From Labia minor (taxonomy: Eukaryota; Arthropoda; Insecta; Dermaptera; Spongiphoridae): a stretch of DNA of 64,000 bases. The stretch covers positions 11,254,910 through 11,318,909 of the forward strand of contig OY720350.1 in assembly GCA_963082975.1 (NCBI GenBank), written 5' to 3'. Under the pieces are notes generated by a model. That model saw nothing but the letters and a program-made list of their open reading frames with translations, did not search any database and was not told the origin of the DNA. Positions 1 through 12,260 of this stretch are shown one piece after another. A program made the translations under genes and the position numbers. Positions within the stretch are counted from its first letter, which is position 1. Every line of letters starts with the position of its first letter.

Positions 1-105
1 ATTTATGACAAGACCAATATCATGGAGTGTGTAGATATACCCTCTTGGAATATGTGGTCGAACATCTCTTAATATATACCCAAGAGTATTTGTGGGTCCT
101 TGTTT
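1..105 (-). CDS. TRPM: TRPM exon, cut by the window edge
   Basis: The acceptor is TTGTCAACAG at 106. The exon starts in phase 0 and is open for 35 codons to the edge of the window. The peptide reads KQGPTNTLGYILRDVRP, HIPRGYIYTLHDIGLVIN. It continues the LEELYNT end of exon 6009-6139 exactly as in insect TRPM. The donor lies outside the window, so the true length is unknown. Confidence 0.93.
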
Positions 106-264
106 CTGTTGACAAATAATAATAATTAAAGTTAACAGTTAAATTTATAAATAAAAATAGAATTATTAAAAGAATTACACTAGATATTTTAAAAGAAAAA
201 TAACTATCTAATTATTAACTATGTAGTTAATATTATTGTTTTTTTTTTTAGAAAATATTTAAAT

Positions 265-536
265 TAGTGATTCTCAACCTGGACGATCGACATCTTCAAG
301 GGGGCGATTATTTGATTATACGATTTTGGGGGGCGATAAGTTATTTATTTTTGAGGGGGGGGGGGCGATAGTATTCTTGGGGGGCGAAATCATTTTCAAC
401 TCTAGAAAAAGGTAAGATGATTTTGCGTACAGGCTTTTAAACATTTCCGTTTTCTTTTCAATTTTTTTCAATATGGTTCTAAAAAAAGGTAAAATGATTA
501 TGTGGGTGTTTGGCCCAAAAAGGTTGAGAATCCCTA
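265..536. mobile_element. hAT-type MITE (family C), with 8-bp target duplication
   Basis: The termini are inverted: TAGTGATTCTCAACC at the left and GGTTGAGAATCCCTA at the right. The flanks at 257-264 and 537-544 are both ATTTAAAT, an exact 8-bp direct repeat, the size produced by hAT transposases. The interior has G-rich runs with GGGGGCGAT motifs and no coding potential. Related copies lie at 36721-37504 (compound) and, inverted, at 41162-41648. Confidence 0.8.
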
Positions 537-832
537 ATTTAAATGATTGTATTTTTATTAAGTAAATAGTAAGATATTTGGAAAGTTTACTTTTACTTAA
601 AACATTTTAATAATTATAATAAAATTTACAATAAAAAAAATACAAATTTGTTTGTGGAAAGAGCAATTGATTGATCAAGTACGAGGTTATTTTTTAATAG
701 TTTTAATATAATCATGTGTTTATTAATTTAAGGGCTTGAGCTTTTTTTTAAGAATTTCTAGAGAATTTAATTTTTAAAATGATGAGAAAACTTAACTATT
801 AAGAATATAATTTATGATAGTTTACCTTTAAA

Positions 833-1078
833 CAGTGATATATTGGTAAAATAATAAGTAAGGTAACGCATAGTGGGAGTAAAAAAGTCCTATTTTTAGC
901 AAACTATTTTTTTCCATTTAAGTTTTTATTTTTTCTTATTTTTACTATACAAAATATAAACGAACACAAAAAAAGAAATTCTAATAGTAGATTTAAGTGG
1001 GAGTTGTCGGGACATGAAAAGTACTGGAACGTGTTCCGGTTCTGAAAAAAGGTATGGGAACGTCCCAATACACCACTG
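833..1078. mobile_element. hAT-type MITE (family D), with 8-bp target duplication
   Basis: The ends are CAGTGATATATTGG and CCAATACACCACTG (inverted). The flanking 8-mers at 825-832 and 1079-1086 are both CCTTTAAA. At 246 bp it is non-coding. A close relative of 266 bp lies at 56439-56704, sharing the interior around GGGAGTTGTCGGGACATGAA. Confidence 0.85.
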
Positions 1079-2395
1079 CCTTTAAACTATTTAAATCATC
1101 GTGCCTAATAAATAAAAACCTTAATCAATTGAACATTTTGAGAATAGTTGGGAGAGATAATAGATTCTTATAGTTACATATTTATTTTCTTAACCAATTT
1201 TTGAATTTTCAAGAGGTTTCATATTCAAAACTCAATAGATAATAGTTTCATACAAGTTAAGATAAATGATTTCTTCAACAGCTCGAAATGTCACTGAATG
1301 ACAACAATCAATTAAGTTTGATCATTAATCTCAATCACAGATTTAAATTTTTTGTTTTTTCAATTACTTTTTAGATGAAACATTAAAACGATGGTTAAAA
1401 GAAGGAAAGATTTAAATTAAATCTTTTTACTTAATATCTTCATCAAGTAGGTACTAATGAAATGATCTTTAATGAACTGTTTTATAATTTTCCAGGAAAA
1501 TGAATAATTAAATTAAATCATAGTAATCAATATTTTAATTTAATGTCTTAATTAACGTGTTTCATTTTTATTACAAAAAAATACTCTTGAAATTTTTTAT
1601 TTTTTTTTTTTCATTTCGTAATTAACATTTTTAAATGAGATAATTTAATTTAATCATAATATATTATACATACCCATACCAGTTTATATGTACCATTCAT
1701 TATAGTACAAAGAAAAAGCTACATGTCTAAAAAATTAAATTTCATAAGAACTCGACCTCACTTAAAATGATTTTATTTTATATTTAAAGTAAATTGTGTG
1801 ATATCAAAATTTTCCTTGATCTCAGCTACATGTTTAGGTACTACAGTATTATTAATATCTACATTTATTATTATTTTTTTTAAATATTTTTCATTATTCC
1901 ATTTTTTTAATATTTGTAATTTTGTATGAATTTTTCTCTTTTAATTTTCTAGATAAGTATTTCTATATATTAACTTTATATTTTAAATATTTGCTCAGAC
2001 TATTTAATAAACAGAGACAATTATTTATTTATAGTCATTTTCATTAAGTGGATATATTCATTTGAATGCTTTTTCTTGGATAGCGTTAAAAGCTCTATAA
2101 TTACACCCAAATGTCATTTCAATTACTCTAATCAAAGTAGAAAAATTAAATCTTTTGTTTTGTTTTAATTATGTTTTTATTCAAATTTTTATATATATAA
2201 TACAATCATTTAGGATATATAAAATAATTTCAAAGGGTTTAACCGGCCCTAATGAGTAAGGTAAGGCTTACTTAAAAATATAGAAACATTTATAGTTTCT
2301 AAGAATAAATTTTATATGCTAAAAAAAATCAAAATAAAAAAAAAATGAAACGATGACACTTAAGATTATACGATCTCTTTGTACTCTCAAACATA

Positions 2396-2882
2396 CGAGG
2401 GCAGGACAATAAGTCCGTGACTTTTTGAATTTCCTGTTTCTTAAATCAAATAACTACTCTTGTCAGCAGGCAACTATCAGCAGACTCCTGTCGAAATTTG
2501 AATCAGCTGGATCTTTTAGTTTTTGTTTGACATCCATTAATAGTAGACGAGATTCAAGAAGAAAATGGAAAAAAGTGAATTTCTATGAAAATCCATAAAT
2601 TGGGATACAAATTGCTCCCTCATTCGCCCTATTCTCCGAACTTAGCCCCGAGTGACTAATTCTTGTTTCCATACCAGGAGAAAGAGAACGACAAGAAATC
2701 ATCATCTCGGTACATATTTTGATGTCCACAACAAATATTATTTTTGGAAGGGATTTTAATTGGGAAAACGTTGGACGCAGTGTATAGAGCTCAAAGGAGG
2801 CTACGTTGAAAAATAAAATAATTTTTTATCCAAAAACCTGCGTTTCATTCAAAAAGTCACGGACTTATTAACCTGCCCTTTG
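2396..2882 (+). mobile_element. mariner remnant, internally deleted
   Basis: Terminal inverted repeats begin CGAGGGCAGGACAATAAGTC at the left. The right end, read on the minus strand, carries AAAGGGCAGGTTAATAAGTC. Both flanks are TA. The plus strand retains the transposase C-terminal block PHSPYSPNLAPSD, which includes the third catalytic Asp of the mariner D,D34D triad, followed directly by a stop codon. At 487 bp it is well short of the usual 1.3 kb, so most of the transposase is gone and it cannot be autonomous. Confidence 0.75.
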
Positions 2883-3651
2883 TAAAACGGTTAAATCTAG
2901 AAACTAAAAGAAACATTAGTAAAAAAAAGTTTGTTTAAATTGAAGAAAACTTAAATAGAATATAATATGAAGAAAGATGGGGGTAATTATAACATACCAT
3001 GATGGTAGATCAGGATAGGAATAAGAATGTCTGGAAGGAATGTAATCACTGCAATTCAACAATTTTGAATAACATCACAATAAAAGATAGATATAAAATT
3101 TATAAATTAAAAATAAATCCAAAGAAATAAATTGGTAATTTGAAAATTGATTATTAAGAATGTTGGAATTGTATTTGATAGATTCATTCAATTTGATTGT
3201 TTTAGAATTGAGAATGGAAAATAGAACAAATAACTTTCCTGGACAATTCTGCAAGAGTATTTAATAGAAAATTTAATGGAATCATACCGGTGGCAGGGTT
3301 TAGTAGGAAATTAACGAATTCAAATTAAATTGCTTAGAAATATCAACCATCTTATTAAAGGAGAAACGATTGCGTCTAAATTGGAATTATAAACGATATC
3401 TAATAGCAATTGTAGAGGGAATTTAAATTTTAATAGAGATTAAATTCAAAATACAAATTCCTTTCAAAGAGATATTGTCAACAATTATTTTATTTCATCT
3501 TCGATCTTAAAATAAATCAATTCACACCCTTATAATTTCATTTAAGTAGCTATAAAAGTTAATTGAAATTGAAATGAAAATCAAACTTTACATTGCTTTT
3601 ATTTTTATAAATTTATTTTATATAATTTAAAATATTTATATGTGTATATTT

Positions 3652-3925
3652 AAGAAGGCGCCATTGGGTGTGTGGGTAGCGAACCTGCCTCGCATTCACA
3701 TGGTCCCGGGTGGCAAGGGAATTTCCCTAGCTGGGGTCAATGGGACGGAGTCAACCCAGCCTCCGGGAACAACATTAGGGAAAAGCTACTTGATAGCGCC
3801 TCCGATCAAGAAAATCAAGGTTAAGGTTGAGAGGACCCGTTCTACTGATCATAGGACACCTCATTGATATAACCGGCTTGATAGGCGTTGTCCTTGCGTA
3901 GGACGTATAAAGTCAGAGGGTTTTT
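3652..3925 (+). mobile_element. SINE-like block (possible tRNA-derived head)
   Basis: This 270-bp island is much richer in G/C than its surroundings. It starts near GCGCCATTGGGTGTGTGGGT and ends in a T run (about 3921-3928). GTGTGTGGGTAGCG resembles a Pol III A box, and TGGTCCCGGGTGGCAAGG 30 bp further resembles a decayed B box. That spacing and the T-run tail suggest a tRNA-derived SINE. A 75-codon open frame through it lacks any recognisable protein and is probably chance. No target duplication was established. Confidence 0.4.
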
Positions 3926-4999
3926 TTTGGGTATATTTATTGTAATAAATTAAGAACAATTCAAACTCCACAATTAATATATTGAAAAATTAAAATAGCG
4001 CATATTGGATAATTAAAAAAAAAGAATGTATAAATATGAAAAATATTATTAATTTTAATTAACAAAATTTTTACTTGATTAAACCAATTAAATTGTAATT
4101 GAATATAAAAAAATTAAAAATATAAAAATAATAACATTTTGTTGTTGTTCACTTTTAAATGTAAATTTTCTTGTGAGTTCGCTGATTAATAATAATGCAA
4201 ATAGATTATAATTATTTCTCTTAAAGAAAAATAGAAGAATAAAACATATTTACAACCTTGTAGATATCTCCATCTAGCGGACATGTAACGAGTATATTTA
4301 CTAGGCATTAAAGTGGCCTATATTACAGGGGTTATGCTATAAAGAAACATTAATTTGATAATTTGATAATTAAAAAAAAATAAATAAATATTTTATCATT
4401 ATTTCTTGAATATTAATTTATCCTTAAATATTAAACTCATTGAAAAATTATGCTTTATGTAATATAATTAAGATTAATACACAAATTAAATTGAAATATT
4501 CATTTTTAAATTTATAACAAGCTTTTATATTTTATATTGTTCATCAAAAATAACTTTAAATTATTTTTGAAATGCTTTATGATACAAAAATTGATACATT
4601 TAATTTGTTTTTAGATTATAAACACTAAAATCTTTTTATTTTGAAAAGTTAGGATTAAAAAAAAATTGTTAAATTTATGTTTTGTATTAAAAATTGTAAA
4701 AACATCTTTATTTTAAAGATGAAGTTTAAATTCATTGGGTCACCTTTCAAAATCTTTAGGTGCTTGCAACTATATAAAGAAATCACAACAGCTTTGTTCC
4801 TATCGATCGTGAAACTACATTTTTCTTGGCGATTTGTGGAATAGTCATAAAAAATAAATGTTAATTATTACAGTCATTCTATAATCATTTGCTTTATTTC
4901 ATTAAAATTATTTTTTTTTTATTTATTGATAAATATTAGTATAGTGTTGTTAACATTTCATTTTATAGAAAAAAATTATGTATGTAGAGTATTAATATA

Positions 5000-5852
5000 A
5001 TAGGATTGTTCAAAAGAAAAGGTGAATTTTGAGTTATTTCGAAAAGTATTAATTTATTCATCAATATTCATTTTGTCCCCTTCAAAGTAATTCCCCTCAG
5101 ATATAATGCACTTATGTCAGCGCTTCTTCCAATCGTCGAAGCACTTCTAAAATGCGCTTTTTGGTATGGTCATCAGCTCGTTCTTCGCTTTCGACTTTAT
5201 CTCATCAATTGTGGTAAAACGCTTTCCTTTCCCTCATCTTCAGTTTTTGGAATAAGAAAAAGTCGCAGAGAGCCAAATCTGGTGAATACGGTGATTGAGG
5301 CATGGTTACGGTGTTGTTTTTGGCCAAAAAATCACAAACAGGCAATGTTGTGTGAGCTGGTGCATTATCGTGATGCAGAATCTATGATTTGTTTTTCCAC
5401 AACACTGATCGTTTGAGCCGTATTGCTTCACGCAAACGTTGCATAACTTCCATTATAGTATTCCTTATTAACAGTATGACCTGTTGACAAGAACTCATGA
5501 TGCACCACGCCATTGTAATCGAATATAAACAATAATTTGATCGAACTTGGCGTGCTTTTTTAAAGCGCTTGTACCACTTATAAGCATTTTTTTCAGACAA
5601 ATTAGACTCACCGAATGCCATAGTCAACATTTTGCGTTCATTTCATTTTTAACACAAAATTTAATACAGATTCTTTAAAAAATCGGAAAAGACACAAAAA
5701 CATGACCAACTTTCCAGGTGTCAAAAATATACTACTAATCCAAAATGGCTGATAATGTCAACATATGTGTACCAATATTATAAAACAATTTCGATATGCG
5801 AATGAAAACAGCCCGCGAAAATTCAAAATTCACCTTTTTTGAACATACCTCG
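5000..5852 (-). mobile_element. mariner remnant with partial transposase
   Basis: The two ends share an inverted repeat built on TTGTTCAAAAGAAAAGGTGA and are flanked by TA (4998-4999, 5853-5854). The minus strand encodes transposase pieces: an N-terminal helix-turn-helix segment (LSEKNAYKWYKRFKKAR) joined out of place to VMQRLREAIRLKRSVLWKNKSW, then HHDNAPAHTT and PYSPDLA-type blocks. The full-length gene is about 345 codons; here the middle is deleted and frames are broken. The family is the same as 23501-24135. Confidence 0.85.
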
Positions 5853-6008
5853 TATATATATATATATATATATATCAATTTATACCATCAAGTTTATATA
5901 AAAATATATAAATATAAAATTTATATGCGAAATGTAAAGCATATATGAGATTATCAATATACCTATGTATGTCTATATAAATGTAAAAAATATAAAAATT
6001 TCACTTAC

Positions 6009-6139
6009 TGTATTATAAAGTTCTTCCAAACGAGGAATAGAGAGAAATTTTCTCATTGAGACGCCATTCTCTAAAAGTAACTTTACAAAGTCGATTCGGT
6101 CGTGTTCCAATGCTTGCATCATTGCTTCATCAAGGGCAC
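6009..6139 (-). CDS. TRPM: TRPM exon (helical repeat, [13 protein letters not shown])
   Basis: The acceptor is TTGTTTACAG at 6140 and the donor is ACA|GTAAGTGA. The peptide reads [43 protein letters not shown]. These are the TRPM signature segments that follow the FVYGQxWP block of the preceding exon. It starts with the last two bases of the split Gly codon and ends in phase 0. The longest open frame here has no start codon and is too short to stand out, so the call rests on protein similarity and splice sites. Confidence 0.95.
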
Positions 6140-7189
6140 CTGTAAACAACAATATGTACTAGTAAGATAGGTGCCATGTAAATTTAATCAATAGATTGCT
6201 CAGGGTATTTGTATATTAGAAAGAGCGCAACAGATGGACAAATTATTCATAACTTCATTAATTATAGAGTACAGGAAGGAAAACCTTGAAAATTAACTTT
6301 TTTCATTCTCTCTCTGTCTCTCTTTAACGAATTTAGTGATTTAGATTGATTTTATGTGATCAATTATAGAAAAAAAATCTATAAATTTCATAAATGTGAA
6401 TACGATATCGATTTTCTGAAATAATCATTACTATTTAATCGTTCTGTATAAATTAAAAATTGACTTTTAAAGTCTAAAATTCAAATAATACTCTTTTATT
6501 TAAAATATAAACATCATAGAGGAAATAAAGTATGGATTAAATTCTATAAACCATTTGATTATGAGTAAACAACTAACGTAGAGATAATAACTACAGTATT
6601 TTGAAGTTAATAAATAAGGTCGGAAATTGCTTGTAGTTCGAATGTTATTAACCATTTTCTAATTAGATTTTGTTTAGTTTGTGTTTGAAATTATCCTTTT
6701 AATTATGGCTATTATGAAATTGGCCAAAATTTATAGACTAAGCTTAACTTAAATACCTCCCCTATCACTTTTATATTCAAATTAAATTTAGTATTATAGA
6801 TGGAGTATAATATATCATTTTATTATTTACTATTTTTTGATTATATATAAATATTAATAGCAAGGAAAGAAATAAAATTTATTTGAATGACCTAAAAATA
6901 TAAATTTTAGATCTTCAATCCATGGAATTAATATTTAAGAGTCCTCTTCTTAAAGAAAATAAATAATTTTATTGTCAGCATCAAATTTATATTTGAAATC
7001 ATATAATCATCTATTCATATAAATTCATTCATTTATAATTCTATAAAATATCTTTCTGATTAGTCAAAATACTATTTTAAAGAAGAATTTGTTTTTATTT
7101 TATTTTATCATCATAAAACAGAATTTAAAAAAATAAAACAAAATGTCTCCTATCTCTCTCTCTTTCTCTTTTTCTCACTAATTAATGTA

Positions 7190-7630
7190 CTACAATGGGC
7201 TGAAAAGTCCCGGGATATTTCAATAGGTGACGCCACTAGAAAATGAACATGACTCATTTGGAGAGGCTCATCTGTCTCTAGTTTATGTATGAAGTATCAT
7301 GATGTTTACAAGATACAGTCGTTTGAGTGACGCTACTTTCGCCTTCAAAAGAAAAATGGAAAAACAGGAATATCGCATATTGATAAACTATTGTTCTCGA
7401 AAGAGCAGATGTGGGATAATATTCCTGCATTTTTTCCATTAAAAAACAATGTTTAATCAAGACGCGATATTCCTGTTTCACTCAAACGACTGTAGCTTGT
7501 AAACGAATGGACGAAATGTCATAATACTTCATACATAAACTAGTCACAGATGAGCCTCTCGAAATGAGTCATGTTCATTTTTTAGTGGCGCCATCTATTG
7601 AAAAATTCCGGAACTTCACAACCCATGTAG
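7190..7630. mobile_element. palindromic mariner: both arms carry the 5' end
   Basis: TA flanks both sides (7188-7189, 7631-7632). The arms of about 150 bp are inverted copies of each other: CTACAATGGGCTGAAAAGTC on the left, and its near-complement ending CCCATGTAG on the right. Inside, the start of a transposase occurs on both strands: ATGGAAAAACAGGAATATCG on plus and the related MEKxEYRxLIKHCFLMEK reading on minus. The usual 3' end is missing. It cannot be autonomous. Confidence 0.75.
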
Positions 7631-8681
7631 TATATACCTACATGAATAGATATTTATTAAATTATAATTTGGTGAATTATATAAATATTTTTTGAATACT
7701 TGATTATTAAAGAACCTAGGTATTTGAATATTTATCGATATTTTTTTATTAATTTTTTAATTACTTTCATTAAAATTTTATTCATAAATGAGATCTAAAT
7801 CTTCACTTTAAAAAGTATATGGTATACATTGAAATTTTTAAATTAATAAAAATATCATAAGATTATTTATTTATTATTTATTCTCGGAAATATCTTTTAT
7901 GATATTTTGAATATTTTTGGATTTTTATTCTATTTCTAATACTATTGATAGTTTCATATTTATTTATTCAGGTCAGGTGTATTCATAATGATTGCAAAAA
8001 AAAAACACTTGATTTTTTTATTTTCTCCATTTAACTCTGACCTTTTATATTTTAAATTCCATTCGTAACTCTTCATTGACAGCTACTTTATCTCCCACTA
8101 CTCTAATTACTTTAAATTAATTTCATTTGTTCAGTGATGTCTGAAATGTCGTATCTTTTTTCATTTAAAAATAAAAGAAGCTCATTTCTTTTTTTAAATC
8201 TTTTTTTCATTGTAAATTAACATTTTTTTTTTTGGAAATATTTTTAAAATTTAAAATTTTGTTTCATTTATTGTCATTTATTATTTTCTGATTTCGAAAT
8301 AAATGATTGTTTTGAAAAATGGATCGATTAAAAATATTTTTTTTTCTTTTTCTTTATAAATCCCATTACTTTAATTTCATTAAAATTATCTACCTATAAT
8401 AAGTAGTTCGTAGTTAATTAAATAGAGACAAATGGTAAATGGTAGTATACAGTTAAGTGTTTAATTGAGCAGGTCCCTTGATGTTAGGCAAATAGTAATG
8501 TTAAACTTTTAATTGAATAGCAGTCAACCAGCAAGAAGCCTCTCGAAAGAAAACACCACTCAAGAGAATCGATTCATTAAACCGAAGAAGTTTTAAAAAA
8601 TAATTACAAATCAAATGAATATTATAATAGATCGGAAAATATAATAATTAAAATTATATATAAAAAAAAAACTGAAAAAAT

Positions 8682-8702
8682 TATTATTATTATTATTATT
8701 AT
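8682..8702. repeat. (ATT)n microsatellite
   Basis: Seven uninterrupted ATT units, 80 bp left of the splice donor of exon 8783-9129, inside the downstream intron. Confidence 0.8.
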
Positions 8703-8782
8703 TCTATCTATTTATTCTATCTATAAACAAATTGTTTTAGTGGAATGTTGTTATTGTTATTGTTTGTTTTTTTTTTACTTAC

Positions 8783-9129
8783 CAGGCGGCCATTCCTGTC
8801 CATAAACAAAAATCTCGGATCTGGCAATATCGACACGATTCCATGTAAGTGCAAGGCTTAATTGTTCGGAGGGTGAGAGATGTTGTGATTTGAACAATGC
8901 GGTAAGAATGGTTTGATCCAATTCTTGTGTTGTTCGACCCTCTTGGGACTCAGATCGATCCGATATTCGAAATACGGTAATTAAATTCTTGCGTCGAGTA
9001 CATTGAAGTAATTCAGAATAGAGGCATTCGGCCTGTTCTAAGCCCACTTCAAAAGTACGTTGGATTGTCGCCAACAGGTAGTCTTTCATCGATTCTAAGA
9101 CTTGGGGTTCGCCATCTTCCGAGGCGTAT
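8783..9129 (-). CDS. TRPM: TRPM exon, largest (helical region, WNRVDIARSEIF)
   Basis: The acceptor is TTCTTATAG at 9130 and the donor is GCCTG|GTAAGT. The exon encodes about 115 residues: YASEDGEPQVLESMKDYLL, TIQRTFEVGLEQAECLYSEL, LQCTRRKNLITVFRI, a short Ser/Glu/Arg-rich linker, then LDQTILTALFKSQHLSPSEQ and LSLALTWNRVDIARSEIFVY. Family knowledge places this at the end of the LSDAT domain and the start of the ankyrin-like helical repeats of TRPM. The open reading frame continues past 9130 into intron sequence, but that extension is not coding: it is A/T-rich and preceded by a good splice acceptor. It ends one base into a Gly codon. Confidence 0.95.
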
Positions 9130-9280
9130 CTATAAGAACAAAAAACAAAAAAACAAAATAAATAACCATAACTATTGGTATATCCTATATACAAAACAAT
9201 CAAAATAATAATTTTCATTTTTTTCAACTTACTGATTGTAAGTTTTTTTTTTTTATAAAAATTTAAAAAAAAAATAAAAT

Positions 9281-9875
9281 AAATAAGTTGAGCTGTGGCC
9301 AGGCACAGAACCGACCGATAATTTGAAATAAATAAATTTCCAAACATTATATATATAATGTTTGTATATATATATATAAAGTATAAAAAAAGTATAAAAG
9401 TATAAAAAAAACTTGAATTAAAATGACTAAATTATATTATCTTAGTTTTTATTTTTAGTTTAATTAATCAATTATTAATTACTACTATATTTTAAGTGAA
9501 ATATTTTCCGACAATGAATATAAAATTAATACTTTGTAAACTACCACATCGGGTTTGCGGATATACACCAAAAGTTGATGAATTCTTGCTACTGATGCAT
9601 TATGTAAATATGTATACCAAATTTATTTAAAATACGTTGAGCCGTTCAAGCTGACACGTCTATACGGACACACAATGGACAAACGGACGGACAGATATCA
9701 TGCTAAAAGTACTTTTTTCTGTGAACAAATTGCATGATTCGTGGAGATATGTAAAAAATCTCCTCATGTGAAATTTGGTGGGAAAATAATCCTTCCCTTC
9801 TTATCGTCGTTCGGTAATACTACTACTTCAGGTATCCGGAAATAGACCGAAAGTTGATGAATTCATGTTATTTTG
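9281..9875 (-). mobile_element. family A repeat, minus orientation, broken
   Basis: A terminal piece (9281-9345, GTTGAGCTGTGGCCAGGCAC with the ACCGACCGA motif) is separated by (TA)n and A/T-rich sequence from a core piece (9541-9875). The core contains a degraded GGACGGACAG run and the family block CGTGGAGATATGTAAAAAAT. The intervening part of family A is missing. It lies 150 bp upstream of TRPM exon 8783-9129. Confidence 0.7.
9353..9380. repeat. (TA)n microsatellite
   Basis: A mostly uninterrupted run of TA units between the two pieces of a broken family A repeat. Confidence 0.7.
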
Positions 9876-10156
9876 TCATTTACTTAAAACTTAAATGAAA
9901 ATATTTTTAATTTATTAAAAATTGATTTTTAAATATCAAGATTAAATTATAATACGAATCCAATATAATAATTGTATATAATTAATATTACTTTAATTTT
10001 TTAAAAATATCTATAAATGAATTAATAAATATAAAATAGAATTGAATTTCTTATTTAAATTTTAACATTTCTACCACTACATTTGATTATTAATTAATTC
10101 GTCAACATTATTTATATACAATTAGATCCTTAATTCATATAATTATTTTTAGAAAA

Positions 10157-10736
10157 AATTAAGTTGACCTGTGGCCAAGCGCAGAACCGATCGACGGTTT
10201 GAAATAAATAAATTTTCAGCTACAGAAACAATTTCAAATAATTTAAATGTATCTATTAATGCAATAAAAAACAGATAAATATTTTTAATTTAATTTTATT
10301 TATAATATATAAGTAGGTGCAGGCTGTGACGTCATGAAGGGCTGGGTGACGTCATATAATTTAAAATTAAGAAAAAAACTAATAAAGATGATTTTTCCCG
10401 AGGATAAAACCAATACAAAGTGCATGATTCGTGGAGATATGTAAAAAATCTCCTCTTGTGAAATTTGGTGAAAAAATATCCCATCCCTTCCTATCGTCGA
10501 TCGGTAATACTACCGGTTTCTGGATAGATACCAAAAGTTGATCAATTCATCATACTGATGCATTAAGTAAATATACCATATTTTATCATAATCCGTTGAG
10601 CTGTATACATATATACTGAAACACAGACGGACAGACATCATGCTAAAAATACTTTTTTCTGTTAAGAAAATGCATGATTCGTGGAGATATGTAAAAATCG
10701 CTACATGTGAAAACAATACCTCCCTTACTATCGTGA
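10157..10736 (-). mobile_element. family A repeat, minus orientation, near full length
   Basis: It runs from AGTTGACCTGTGGCCAAGCG, with the hairpin end reduced, to CCTCCCTTACTATCGTGATA. It retains both copies of the internal module built on GCATGATTCGTGGAGATATG (10420 and 10672), the double TGACGTCAT block, the core with ATCAACTTTTGG (reversed here) and a short GACGGACAG run. Short open frames through it are by-products of the repeat. Confidence 0.8.
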
Positions 10737-11873
10737 TAAAATTAAATTGATTTTATTATCAGTTTCTTTTCTTTTCTGTTCATATTAAAATTAAAAACAA
10801 ATTGGATTTAATTGAAATGATTATAACCTTAATCTACATTTTAGCAATATACGTATAATAAATTTACATTTCATTATGTATTATATATATGATATTGATT
10901 TTTGAAAGATGAATGATAATGTTTCTCAAATATATTTTTATTCCTCCATAATCACATCATATTACGATCATATTTCATCTGAATTTACCAACATCTTTAA
11001 AAATATTATCTAGATGAAATTTAATTTATTTTCTTACATATTTATGAGATTTTATGGGCTTTTTTTTTGTTGAGCTCATGAATTCATTCAACCCATTCAT
11101 TGATTTTGCTTTTTCAGCGAAAATTATTGACATACAATCTTCTGGTTAAATACTTCCTCACTAATTTCTTATAAATAACGTGCTATTTTAATTTAATTAT
11201 TTTTTTTCTTTATCCAAAATTTTCATTTCATGATTTGTCTCGATAAATTACATTAAACCATTAGCATCTATAACTATTAAATAATAATTAATATATCAAT
11301 AATTTTCAAAACTGGGTAAAATATTTTTTTTATTGACTAATAAAATTATAAGAATTTAATTATTCAAACTTTTTCCTACAAAAATATATTAAAAAAAAAA
11401 ATTACTTTTGTTTTAAATTCTATTATCACAAGTGTGTAGTTTTTCTTTTCTATTTAATTCTTATCGCGATCTAATTGTCTTTTCATTATTCTCTTTTAAA
11501 ATTATTTAAGCTTATGGGAGTTTAGAGTTTGAAAAGTGAAAACAGGCAAAGATTTCAAGAAAGCGAACGATAAAATTCAACTGCCTCCTCCTCCTCCTCA
11601 AAACCCTTTCCTCTTTTATCACTCAAACAGTGATTTACCTCAACAACTTGAAATTGTCTTCATTTAGAATCAATTAAGACAATCAAGTCTGGTTTGTAAT
11701 TTAATCACCAGCCATTAACTAATGAAAGGGATCATTTTGAAATTTATTTAAAAATAAAAAAAAAAAAGATTTAATTTCAATTTAATTCATAAAGATAATA
11801 AAAATGAACATGTGACTTTAATTAAAATTTATTTTATATAGAGATTAAATATTTCTTTATGTCTATTCAATCT

Positions 11874-11894
11874 TACACACACACACACACACAC
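11874..11894. repeat. (CA)n microsatellite
   Basis: About ten uninterrupted AC units within plain intron sequence. Confidence 0.8.
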
Positions 11895-12260
11895 TAAAGT
11901 AAGATTATGGTAATTGATGATATTATAGTTATTTTCAAATATTAATCCATTAATTAGTTAATTGAGTTTTATATGAGAAAATAAAAATTCTCTTATTTAA
12001 GATATTTTGCAGAATATATAAAAGTTGCTTGCAAAGACTGCAGTTGGTCGATTTAATAACATAATGAATGCTTTTAGATCAAATCTCATCGAAGTAGAAA
12101 GATGTTTTTTTATTTGATTTTCAAATAATTTTTAATATTTTAAATAAACTTTTGACAGATGATTGATTAAAAAAAATTATAATTGGAAATAATAGTTTTT
12201 AATTTTTAGAAAATCGCAACCGTGACTTAAATATGGTAACGCCAGATTCAGAATTTTATA

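Larger units (their letters stand above)
106..6008 (-). other. TRPM intron (5.9 kb) and its content
   Basis: This intron holds two hAT-type MITEs (265-536, 833-1078), a mariner remnant (2396-2882), a SINE-like G/C-richer block (3652-3925) and a second mariner remnant (5000-5852), listed separately. The remaining stretches 1079-2395, 2883-3651 and 3926-4999 are A/T-rich with only short poly-A/T runs. I see no gene or repeat boundary in them. Confidence 0.8.
6140..8782 (-). other. TRPM intron (2.6 kb) and its content
   Basis: The only recognisable element is the palindromic mariner at 7190-7630. 6140-7189 is plain A/T-rich intron. 7631-8782 is the same, with an (ATT)n run at about 8682-8702 and long T runs. 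No gene was seen. Confidence 0.8.

Noticed and set aside
3640-3867. 75-codon plus-strand open frame in a G/C-rich island
   Set aside because: No recognisable protein; the island has SINE-like features, so the frame is probably chance.
5114-5416. 100-codon plus-strand open frame
   Set aside because: Antisense of mariner transposase remnants within 5000-5852.
9130-9347. N-terminal extension of the 190-codon frame over exon 8783-9129
   Set aside because: A good splice acceptor at 9130 and sudden A/T-rich hydrophobic sequence show it is intron. The apparent membrane segment is not real.
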